Positions 36,791-46,792 of a DNA stretch of 64,000 nt are shown piece by piece. Source of the stretch: Cryptomeria japonica (taxonomy: Eukaryota; Streptophyta; Pinopsida; Cupressales; Cupressaceae); the NCBI RefSeq assembly GCF_030272615.1, contig NC_081414.1, forward strand, positions 810,441,069-810,505,068, written 5' to 3'. The notes beneath the pieces were generated by a model. It was not told the DNA's origin, made no database searches, and was given only the letters and a program-made list of their open reading frames with translations. Each line of letters starts with the position of its first letter. Positions within the stretch are counted from its first letter, which is position 1. Both the position numbers and the translations under genes were made by a program.

Positions 36791-38432
36791 TTGAAATACA
36801 ACCAGAGGAATATCACTTCTTAAAACACTTCTGTTATACGAGAACAATTTCACTTATTACAACACAAAAATGGCTGCAAAATAAGAAAAAACCTGATGCT
36901 TGCTTGAAGAAATTCGCTCTGCAACCAGTTCGCCTTCTCTATATTTGTAAAAGATAACTCTGCATTTGCTTCCTCTGCAAAAATCCTTTTAAAAGGTATC
37001 CTTACTTGGTTGTTAGGAAATCAAATGCTTGTACTCTGGGCCTTAACTATAACATTGATTCTGCATGCTTCGGCCGTCCCTTCAAAATCGAATTCATACA
37101 AGAATTCATATTTTAGCTCCAACGGGTCGCAGTCTTTCTGCAAGTGTCTCTCTGTGAATTTCATTTTGACGGCTTTGTCCTTAGTCTAAGTCCTGTCTTT
37201 TTATTGGCTGCATAATACCACGCGGCATCCGACCATTGGCTTAGAAAATCCTCTCACATTCTGTTTTGATACTGGCTAAATGTCGCTCTTTATACTGTGG
37301 TGGGCCCATGTTTTACCCTTTTTGCCATGTCATCATCGTGACATGTGGACGGCTCTCATTAACTCTCGCTATTTCGTGGCCTTAAAAAGTGAGCAGCTTA
37401 CCCCTACGAAATAGCGCGGACCGTTGGATCATCTTTCAAGTTGATCACCTTTTAATCCTTCGAAAAAGTCCTCAGGAATGGTGGGCCCGCTGTGTCGTCA
37501 GTGACATCTGGCATCTAGTCATCCACTGTGCTGATTTGTCGCTCTGTCACTTGCCGGAAGAAGAACCATGGGGGCCCCACTTCAGTCTCGACAGGTCTAT
37601 CTCAAAAATGGTGGGCCCACGGACACGCCATGGACACCTGGCTCCTCGTCATCTTCGGAGCCGACCTGTCACATTTTCATTTGTCAAGCATACACTATAG
37701 GGACCCACAGCTTCCTTTTAGACCGCGTGTCATCAAGACACGTGGACGGTCCAGGTTAACTTTCGCTATTTCACAGCCTTAAAAGGTGGGCATCTTACCC
37801 CTGCGAAATAGTGCGAGCCGTTAGAGCATTTAAACCCTGTTAGAAGCTCTTAGTGGTGGTGGGCCCACTGACACGTCATGGACACCTAATGCCTTGTCCT
37901 GCTGACTGTGGTGGCCTGTGCCACGTGTTACCTTATAATACGCCAGAAGAAAGCCACGGGGCTCCAGCTATCTCTGACAGCTATGCCTTCCACTTACCCC
38001 GTCGTGACACATGGACGGCTGATATTCATTCTCGCTATTTCGCAGACTTAAAGGGTGAGCACTTAACCCTCGCGAAATAGCGCTGACTGTCGGATCCTTT
38101 CTCAAGTCGATCGGTGTTTACTGGGCCCGGCACTTTAGAAGGAAATAATAAAAGGCAAATTTTTTTTCAAATAATCAACATGACCGCCTAGGTAAATAGC
38201 AAGGGGGGACACTTCTTACGACCCCGCGACCCATGACTTAAGTGAAATAAAGTAACGACGGAATAGAAACCAGGGGACCTAATACAAAAGATAAAGCCTA
38301 AAACTTAGAACAACCTTAAACCCTCTAGGTTTAGAATAAAGCTGAAGCATTTGGGGCCACACCCTACGAATATTTTCAAAGAACCATAGCCAATTATGGG
38401 GAAAGAACCCAATTTTAAAAACAGTGATAACA
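36791..38432 (-). other. Element G 5' leader with three hairpin-bearing repeats
   Basis: 1642 GC-richer bases. Three repeats each carry an inverted repeat of CGCTATTTCG and CGAAATAGCG with a loop of about 28-30 bases, at 37368-37416, 37764-37813 and 38033-38082. Upstream of each (plus-strand sense) is a conserved GACACGTGGACGG-like block; the second includes a perfect G-box CACGTG (37740-37745). GTGGGCCCA also recurs. This part could be a promoter or a packaging/translation signal; neither is shown. Confidence 0.8.
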
Positions 38433-38437
38433 GAGGT
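38433..38437. repeat. Target-site duplication of element G, right copy (GAGGT)
   Basis: Matches 32214-32218. Confidence 0.92.
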
Positions 38438-38879
38438 CATAATAATTGTGGATATTCATCCCCACCATAGTTTTTCCCATTTGGGTTTCCACATCAAAAA
38501 TCATTGTGTCAAGTGGTGAATGATTTTGTGTATGTTTTTGATATGGTTAATATTTTTTACTGGTAAAACCACTAAGACATGTTTAGATGACCAAAAGTGA
38601 TCTACAATGAGCTATTACTAATGTTAGTAAAGTCTTTTTATGTTTTGGATAAAAGGAATCTAAGTTATGGATCTGTTACACTCTTATATTGATATTTTAG
38701 TCAACCAGTAAGCTTGACAATGTAGTTACAGTTTATGGTACAGTATCTAAACCAGTTAGTCTAAGAAGTTGTTTATGAGTTGGGATTAAGTTTGGTGAAA
38801 GTTTATTTATTTTTCTATTTACTGATTCAGCCCCCCTCTCAGTAGTTGACTGAATCATTATTGATTCATCATATCATCA
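38438..38879 (+). repeat. Element D 3' LTR, segment 3
   Basis: The final part of the LTR with the conserved hairpin module (38459-38492), ending ATATCATCA. It is followed by the D duplication GACCT (38880-38884). Confidence 0.92.
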
Positions 38880-38884
38880 GACCT
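38880..38884. repeat. Target-site duplication of element D, right copy (GACCT)
   Basis: Matches 12003-12007. Confidence 0.9.
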
Positions 38885-39719
38885 GACCTAGAGGATCCAA
38901 GACTATTTCTGGATACCAATTTTGGCTTTATACAACATATAGCACAATCAGGATAGGTTTTGTTGTAATGAAAGGGCCTAAAATTGACTAGTAATTTGTA
39001 TTGGAATCATCCACCAAGGGTTTTTCAGACCTTGTTTCAATAAAATGCCTCTAAAATACTCAAAAATCAACAAATATTGATGAGAGTGGTCACAATAAAA
39101 CTATTATTCAATTATATATCCAACTATACCACTTTAAAATCATATAACATCCATAAAAATCCATACTATTTTTTGCAACATGATTGTTAGCCAAAAATCT
39201 GGAAGTTCCAATTATTAAAATGATCATAACTTTCAAAATACTTAATGAAAATTAATGAAAGAGGTTTAAGATATTCATCAATCCCAATGCATTAAAGATC
39301 ACCCATGGGATGTATAGGGAAATACAATGGTCTGGAGAAGATCATAATACTGTAAAATGTAGAAAACACAATGTATTTTATGAAATAACTTTTCAAAACT
39401 TTACATTCCACTTCTACCCTTCCCATATTGACCTTACATGAAGTATTTGAGCATATTTAAACTCACTCCTAACCATCGTTAACTGTCCAACCAACTCCCG
39501 CATGACTTGTCAAATGATGAACTTTTATATTCCCAATGTTTTCATTTTTACAACAAGACACTTTTGCAAGATTTGGTATTTTTTGGCAAAATGAATTCCT
39601 AATCACCAAATAACCTATTCACTAACTCAAACATGTTAAATATGGTCTAAATGACCTTATTAAATGACCCAAACACCATGTAAATAAAATATTTACAAAA
39701 TAGCCTCGTGGAGGAATAA
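38885..39719. other. Unassigned AT-rich sequence beside the Helitron helicase (unit 1)
   Basis: About 835 bases with no coding signal, duplicated at 44858-45690. It probably covers the 3' flank of the decayed Helitron; no CTRR hairpin terminus could be fixed. Confidence 0.4.
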
Positions 39720-40576
39720 ACTGCATTAGGTGCTCCTACACCAGAGTTCCAATTCTTGTTGTAATGTTGCATCCGACTAGATTTTGTAATCATTGTAACT
39801 TATTCTTATTATGGTTGTGAACATTATAATTTTTTGTGAATAAATAAACATAGTTTTCAAATTCTTGGTTACTCATTGCATCAATTTCCATATAAGAGCT
39901 TTTCATTAGCAACATCCAATCATCAAATGTAGATTTTACATTTCTTATGTTCAATAAGAGTTCATGAAATCGTCATTGGTAACTCTTTTGTCCATCCTGT
40001 AGAAAAATGTGATCCAAAGTAATAATAGTCTTGAATTGTTCCCATAATATTTTAGCCCATCTTCTACTTTCATACGCTAATCTATCATTCACTAGAGGTA
40101 ATTGCCAACTGGAATCATATATATTCCTAAATATTTTTTTAATTATTAACTGTGTTAAAAAATTTCTATGTATCATAACTTTCAAATTTAAATAGTTTTA
40201 GTGTAAACTTATGTAAGTAAAATGAATTGAAATTTTACAAGTTGGGTATATGACATACTTGTGAAATTTTTATTTGCATTTGTAGTAAAAACTTGGAATA
40301 GACATGCATCTATTTTCTTCATTAACTTTTCACTAATAAAATTTATTTCATCAATCACGATATATTTTACATGTTCCATTTCCTCTTCAAAAGTTGTTAC
40401 TCTTGTTCCTTGAAGCTCTTTGAAATATCTTATTGGTATTCTTAATCTTGAATGAATAGTCTGTGCTCCTATATTGAAGGTTGCAACTCTAGTTGGTGCA
40501 AGTACGAGTAGAGGAGATTGATGTGGCATCAAAGCATTATAAAGTGCTTCATTTATTACACCTATTGAGTCTGATT
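39720..40576 (-). pseudogene. Helitron PIF1-like helicase fragment (unit 1)
   Basis: The minus strand shows blocks of the Helitron PIF1-type helicase. LVLAPT followed by FNIGAQTIHS is a motif I-II spacer block. YIVIDEINFISEKL is a Walker B-like block. QLPLVNDRLAYES and WEQFKTIITLDHIFLQDG are late motifs, and FHELL.NIR follows. In active elements this unwinds DNA during rolling-circle transposition. The Walker A part is missing because sequence beyond 40577 is deleted relative to unit 2, and several stops are present. Confidence 0.8.
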
Positions 40577-41353
40577 TTATGGCTAAGATTGATCATGGGA
40601 AATGTGATCAAGGAGATTAAGCGGTTAGCAATTGTTTATAAATAAGAAATTGTTGATAAACAATGTATGAAGGCAAGTGTAAGCACAGGAATGCTACATA
40701 GTGATTACCAAGCACAAAAGCTCGAAAACCTATTTGAATAACAGAGTAGGGTGCCCAATAGAGAGACAAGATAAGTCCTATGAAAAGATTGTTTTGAGCA
40801 AATAAGAATCTTCTTTAGCATTTTAGATGTGAAGTTGCAGATATATTTTATTACTGTTATTTTGTAAGTGATAGGAAATCTCTTAACCGAGTGGACTTAA
40901 CAGTCTTATTTGTAAACCCTCTAGCAAGGTAACATTCCAAATGAGTGTTTGAAATCCTTTAACAAGTCCACTTCTAACAAATTGAAGATCCTAACAGATC
41001 TGAGGGAAATCCCTTAACCAGGTCACATCTAGCAATGTGTTTGTAATCTTTAACATGATTTGGTTTTAACCAAGCATACTCTAGAAGATTATATTTCTTA
41101 GTGGGTCCGAAATCCCACAGTGGTTTTTCTTTATTTGGGTTTCCACGTTAAATCTGGTGTTATATGTGTTATGATGATTATGTGTTTATGAGTTAGTATG
41201 TCTAGCAATTTTTTGTTATATTACTGAAGTATAAGTTACCGATGTTGAATCTATTGATTTTATGGAAGATTAAGTTTGTATGATTCACCCCCCCCCCCTC
41301 TCATTTTGTTAGCCATTGGCATCTGTACTTTACATTTAGTATCAGAACTTACA
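40577..41353 (+). repeat. Solo LTR L2, 5'-truncated copy (unit 1)
   Basis: It corresponds to about 47516-48289 of the complete copy. The deletion junction at about 40577 joins helicase sequence directly to the middle of the LTR. It keeps the CTAACCAGGT ladder (40870-41090), the hairpin module (41114-41147), the C-tract and the end AACTTACA, followed by the duplication TCAAT (41354-41358). Confidence 0.8.
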
Positions 41354-42060
41354 TCAATATCTCTTGTATCAAGCATATCTATCTCTGAATTTTTCATTAT
41401 TTGGCCATGGTAAAGCCTAGATATAATCTCCCATTCATTTTATGTTGTTTCTTCTTATCTGCTATCATTTTCTTCAATTTCAGATTCTTGAATGTTTTCA
41501 TCAATTTTGGTATCCATCAGCACATGCCATTGATAATAATTGAATTTATCCCATTTTTTTCTATTGCATAATGGGTATTCCTAATGTGCCTTTCCATTTC
41601 ATGAAAAGTTTTGAAAAGCAGTAATTTTAAAAAAAAAAGAAAATTGATCCATTTCTTTGAGTCACATGTTAGAATAGATATAAGCCTTGGAAAAACTCTG
41701 ACAATGCTTTTTTCATTCTAAGATTCCATTTATTATCACCTTTTCTTTCAGGATTGTATATCCATGATTTTGTTGCATCAATCAATGATATTTCTTTCAT
41801 AACAAATGGCATATTTTGATATGTGTGTATGAATGAGAGTGTATGTTCTTCATTGTTATTTTCATCATCTTGTACTAAATGCTTGAAAACTTCAATTAAG
41901 ACATTTAAATTTAGAAATTTTCTTCTACTTTCTACTAATGATAGTTCCAATAGCATGTGACTTGTTTCTTGTGTTCCAATGAATCTCTCAATTATTTTTT
42001 TACTTAATAGCTTCTTGTCAGCTTTTGTAGCTAAATAATCTAGGTTTTAGAGATTTTCTT
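41354..42060 (-). pseudogene. Helitron body fragment upstream of helicase (unit 1)
   Basis: A decayed minus-strand frame including a 95-codon open stretch (41669-41956) with KSWIYNPERKGDNKWNLRMK, duplicated at 48290-49000. Its place between the Rep-like and helicase parts suggests it is the middle of the Helitron protein. Sequence recognition here is weak. Confidence 0.45.
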
Positions 42061-42594
42061 TGTTGGTATGTTTGAGAGCTTTTCTTTGATTTGGCTACAT
42101 ACTTTGTGATATATTTAATTATTGCATATTTTGAAAGAACATGTTTCCGATCAATATTTTCTCTCAAATTTGTAAAATGTCTAGGTTGTGTGTGTTTAGT
42201 CTATCATCAATTATTGTTGGTTCAATTTTTTCTTTTAGCTATCTATGAATCATCATACATTTTTGACCCATCCAAAATAATTGGCCATGGAGCATCATAA
42301 CTATACAAGAATAATGTAATATGAAATTATAATTTATCCAATTATTTAATTATTAGAATTTTTTTAACATAAACTAATTATTTTATCAAAATCATTACCT
42401 ACAAACTATTTTCCCTTTCTTTTCATAGACATGTTCCTTCTTTGCACATTGTATGTCTTTCTATTGCATTAAATATCTCCTCATACTCATTGTGAAAATC
42501 TATTTTTTGTAATTTGTCGTGTGTTTTAAAGTCATGGATGTATATAAAAAAAGTGAAATGACAACAAATGAAATTTTAGTTGATTAATTTATAG
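42061..42594. other. AT-rich unassigned sequence (unit 1)
   Basis: Duplicated at about 49000-49529. Probably further decayed Helitron sequence. Nothing else was recognised. Confidence 0.35.
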
Positions 42595-43311
42595 TTTTCT
42601 AAAGATGTTTTTGAGTAAGGGAAAATAGGTTTTTTGGGGGATGAGAAACCACATACACCAGGTTTTGAAGGGACCCGAAACCCTCAGATTTTGCCAGGAT
42701 CTAGAACCTACAATGAAACTTCTTCTAGTAAAGATAGGCAAATAAAATTAGCAAACCGTATCAACAAATCTAGCAAGTACCAGCCAAAATCTAGCACAAC
42801 CAAGAATAGGAAAATACCAACTAGACTAAAAGAAAATCATTACAAAATCTACTGGCAACACACCCTAAGCCTTTAAGTGAAGTTGATGAACTCACTCATC
42901 CAAATAACAGGGATTTTTTGGGTACCCCTCCCCATATACAGACAAATAAGGTAGCAAAAGGCTAACTTCTCCCTTAACCAAAAACTAGCACAATCTAAGC
43001 TGGGCCCTTCAAAAGTGTCAGCATATACATCCAAACATAAAGAAGAGGGTTTTGAATGGATCCCCTAACCTTCCATATGGGTTTTAAAATGGTTCCCAAA
43101 ACCACCAAACTGAATAGAGAAAACCACAAAAATCCTTTAGAAACCCCACCTCAATAGGGGAAAGAGAAAGAAAGGCAGACGACCTTCCATCCTTGGTTCT
43201 CCCATAGAGACCAAACCGGGCATCAATAGTCCTATTTCAGTCCAACCCATGAACAACAAAACTGGCCAGGTGCCCAGAAATCCCCTTAACCATCCAATCA
43301 CAGATTAGTTT
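42595..43311. repeat. Insertion K, left part only (unit 1)
   Basis: It begins with the 15-base repeat TTTTCTAAAGATGTT (42595-42609) and follows K as far as 50232 of unit 2, where the tandem duplication breakpoint lies. Confidence 0.75.
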
Positions 43312-43312
43312 T

Positions 43313-43936
43313 CTTTGAAATTCTCAAAATAGATATTTCTCATGTTTGAATGAAATGTTATGGTATGCAATCTTAAAATCTGTGTATTTGAAGAATTGGC
43401 AACTTCAGTTGGGATATTTGTTGATGTGCAAAAGTATCATTTCATTACCAGTTATTTATTTGTTTCTAAATTCATTGATTGTGTTGCTTATAAGGAAATT
43501 CATTGTTGTTTAAGTGGTACCGATCCCCCTTTCCCTATGAGGCATGAGTGAGAATCGTTCAACATTTATACTGCTTTGAGTTTCATTTGTTTTGGGTTTA
43601 TAAAATGAACATGTGTAGAAGTAGAAGTCTGTGAGCTCTACATTTGAAATAGATCTTCAATAATTTTGTTTTCAATCTTCATAGCATTCTTGTGTTTTGA
43701 TGAATGAATGCAAAAGAATTTCACCCTTTTTGATGAAAAGTGTACTGATTTCTAAATTTTCTGCATAAAAAATCATTGTAAATATCATGAGGAGCTACCC
43801 TCTAATGCAAAGGATGAACCTTAAATCGGTTCACCCAACTTTTGGTTCATTTGTTGTCCTTTCATAAAGGGGGGTGCAAGAGTCATATTGTAATTTAAAT
43901 ACAATTTAAAGAAAGGGGCCATTCTTTTAACCAACA
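43313..43936 (+). repeat. Duplicated 3' end of element E
   Basis: It matches 31053-31686 and ends ACCAACA followed by CTATG. It is the left end of tandem unit 2, not an independent insertion. Confidence 0.9.
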
Positions 43937-43941
43937 CTATG

Positions 43942-44852
43942 TAATCCAATGGTCATGTTTGAACCGATATGTTTATAATCTCTATGAGATCTTCGGTTCT
44001 ATGATGTGTTACCGACCTATTCTATTTTCTTATAAGGTCGATGAGTTGTTTTGTAATAGTGATGGCAATTTTGGTTAAGTGTGGTAGTGTGATTGTTATC
44101 GAACCAAAAGGAGTATCTATAGAATGTTTTGAAGGCAGATGGGAGCATAAATGGATCTGATTAAGTAGAGAAGGTCTATTACCAGATCAACAAGATCCTG
44201 TTGTTCTCTAACAATTACAATAGTTAAATCTCGTAGCCGAGTAAGCTTTAACAAACTTGGTGCTATCTAAATCCTCTAACCAAATAATCCATTAGCTTGG
44301 ATTTGAAATCCTCTAACCGGGTGCTCCTTAACCAGATTTGTTCTTAATAGGACATTTTTGTAAAGCTTATAACAAGGCTTGGCTCCTAACAAGGAAAACT
44401 TTAGAAGAGGTCATAATAATTGTGGATATTCATCCCCACCATAGTTTTTCCCATTTGGGTTTCTACATCAAAAATCATTGTGTCAAGTGGTGAATGATTT
44501 TCTGTATGTTTTTGATATGGTTAATATTTTTAACTGGTAAAACCACTAAGACATGTTTAGATGACCGGAAGTGATCTAAAATGAGCTATTACTAATGTTA
44601 GTAAAGTGTTTTTATGTTTTGGATAAAAGGAATCTAAGTTCTGGATCTGTTACACTGTTATATTGATATTTTAGTCAAGCAGTAAGCTTGACAGTGTAGT
44701 TACAGTTTATGGTACAGTATCTAAAGCAGTTAGTCTAAGAAGTTGTTATGAGTTGAGATTAACATTGGTGAAAGTTTATTTATTTTTCTATCTACTGATT
44801 CACCCCCACTCTCAGTAGTTGACCGAATCATTATTGATTCATCATATCATCA
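43942..44852 (+). repeat. Duplicated piece of the element D 3' LTR, uninterrupted
   Basis: 911 bp, matching 31692-32218 joined to 38438-38879 without element G. It lacks about 58 bases of the CTAACCAGGT ladder near 44305. It is followed by GACCT. Confidence 0.92.
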
Positions 44853-44857
44853 GACCT

Positions 44858-45690
44858 GACCTAGAGGATCCAAGACCATTTCTGGATACCAATTTTGGCT
44901 TTATACAACATATAGCACAATCAGGGTAGGTTTTTTTGTAATGCAAGGGCCTAAAATTGACTAGTAATTTGTATTGGGCTCATCCACCAAGGGTTTTTTA
45001 GACCTTATTTTAGTAAAATGCCTCTAAAATACTCAAAAATCAACAAATATTGATGAGAGTGCTCACAATAAAACTATTATTCAATTATATATCCAACTAT
45101 ACCACTTTAAAATCATAAAACATCCATAAAAATCCATACTATTTTCTGCAACATAATTGTTAGCTGAAAATCTGGAAGTTCCAGTCATTAAAATGATCAT
45201 AACTTTCAAAATACTTAATGAAAATTAATGAAAGAGGATTAAGATCTTCATCAATCCCAATGCATTAATGATCACCCATGGGATGTACAGGGTAATACAA
45301 TGGTCTGGAGAAGATCATAATATTGTAAAATGTAGAAAACACAATGTATTTTATTCAATAACTTTTCAAAACTTTACATTCCACTTCTACCCTTCCCATA
45401 TTGACCTTACATGAAGTATTTGAACATATTTAAACTCATTGCTAACCATTGGTAACTGTCCAATCAACTTCCACATGAATTTTCAAATGATGAATATTTT
45501 TATTCCCAATTTTTTCATTTTTACAACAAGACAACTTTGCAAGATTTGACATTTTTTGGAAAAATGAACTCATAATCACCAAATAACCTATTGACTAACT
45601 CAAACATGTTAAATATGGTCTAAATGACCTTATTAAATGACCCAAACACCATGTAAATAAAATATTTACAAAATAGCCTCGTGGAGGAAT
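44858..45690. other. Unassigned AT-rich sequence beside the Helitron helicase (unit 2)
   Basis: A copy of 38885-39719. No genes or recognisable termini. Confidence 0.4.
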
Positions 45691-46787
45691 AAACTGCATT
45701 AGGTGCTCCTGCACCAGAGTTCCAATTCTTGTTGTAATGCTACATCTGACTGTATTTTATAATTATTGTAACTTATTCTTATTATGGTTGTGAACATTAT
45801 AATTTTTTGTGAATAAATAAACATAGTTTTTGAGTTCTTGGTTGCTCATTGCATCAATTTCTATATAAGAGCTTGTCATTAGCAACATCCAATCATCAAA
45901 TGTAGATTTTACATTTCTTATGTTCATTAAGAGTTCATGAAATCGTCATTGGTAACTGTTTTGTCCATCCTATAGAAAAATGTGATCCAAAGTAATAATA
46001 GTCTTGAATTGTTCCCATAATATTTTAGCCCATCTTCTACTTTCATACGCTAATCTATCATTCACTAGAGGTAATTGCCAACTGGAATCATATATATTCC
46101 TAAATATTTTATTAATTATTAATTGTGTTAAAAAATTTCTATGTATCATAACTTTCAAATTTAAATAATTTTAGTGTAAACTTATGTAAGTAAAATGAAT
46201 TGAAATTTTACAAGTTGGGTATATAAAATACTTGTCAAATTTTTATTTGCATTTGGAGTAAAAACTTGGCATAGATGTGCATCTATTTTCTTTATTAACT
46301 TTTCACTAATAAAACTTATTTCATCAATCAAGATATATTTTACATGTTCCATTTCCTCTTCAAAAGTTCTTACTCTTGTTCCTTGAAGCTCTTTGAAATA
46401 TTTTATTGGTATTCTTAATCTTGAATGAATAGTCTATGCTCCTATATTGAAGGTTGCAACTCCAGTTTGTGCAAGTACGAGTAGAGGAGATCGATTTGGC
46501 ATGAAAGAATTATAAAGTGCTTCATTTATTACACCTATTGAGTGTGATTTTATTGTTTCTTCCATACCTTGAATTATCATAAATAGAGGAGGTTTTATAC
46601 CATCCGCGAGGTAGTGTGATATGATGATATTAAGTGCTTCTTCTTATTTATTGCTGAGGTTGCAATAGTTTCCAAGGTGTGGTATATTGATCATCATGAA
46701 TAATTGAACCATATGGTGAAAATGAAATTGATAGCCTTATTAGTATATTCTTCACCTTGATAATCATTTGACAAATTTTTCTTTGTA
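45691..46787 (-). pseudogene. Helitron PIF1-like helicase fragment (unit 2)
   Basis: The same helicase as 39720-40576 with about 240 more bases at its N-terminal side. These include a decayed Walker A region near 46580-46610, with IIQG followed by KS but the intervening glycines lost. Later blocks are LVLAQTGVATFNIGA, LIDEISFISEKL and QLPLVNDRLAYES. Stops interrupt it. The protein continues beyond the inserted LTR L2 at 48290. Confidence 0.8.
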
Positions 46788-46792
46788 TCAAT
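46788..46792. repeat. Target-site duplication of solo LTR L2, left copy (TCAAT)
   Basis: Repeated at 48290-48294. Confidence 0.85.

Larger units (their letters stand above)
32219..38432 (-). mobile_element. LTR-less element G with 5-bp TSD and unknown protein
   Basis: 6214 bp inserted into the LTR of D in tandem unit 1 only. On the minus strand it starts TGTTATC and ends ACAACA. As in E, the two ends show no LTR similarity, and no primer site, knuckles or polymerase is found. It carries a long leader with three hairpin repeats and one protein frame of about 1,214 codons that is the best preserved of its family in this window. Because unit 2 is an uninserted copy of the same site, the edges are certain. 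Confidence 0.85.
12008..38879 (+). mobile_element. Ty1/Copia retrotransposon D, split by nested elements C, E and G
   Basis: The 5' LTR is 12008-12239 plus 18939-20122. The 3' LTR is 24651-25097 plus 31692-32218 plus 38438-38879. Both sum to exactly 1416 bp once the insertions and one TSD copy each are removed. The internal part (20123-24650) has a primer site, gag-pol and a polypurine tract. The 5-bp TSD is GACCT. The coding region carries many stops and two frameshifts, so the element is dead. Part of its 3' LTR was later copied by a tandem duplication (43942-44852). Confidence 0.93.
31053..43311. repeat. Tandem duplication, unit 1
   Basis: It contains the last 634 bases of E, 3' LTR sequence of D, Helitron sequence, truncated L2 and the left part of K. 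It is the longer copy because element G inserted into it. About 0.95 kb present in unit 2 is missing at about 40577. Confidence 0.9.

Noticed and set aside
37389-38080. Several plus-strand open stretches in the leader of G
   Set aside because: They are antisense shadows created by three copies of the leader repeat.
43313-43936. Apparent second, truncated copy of element E
   Set aside because: It is contiguous with duplicated D LTR and Helitron sequence in the same order as 31053 onwards, so it is the left end of a tandem duplication.
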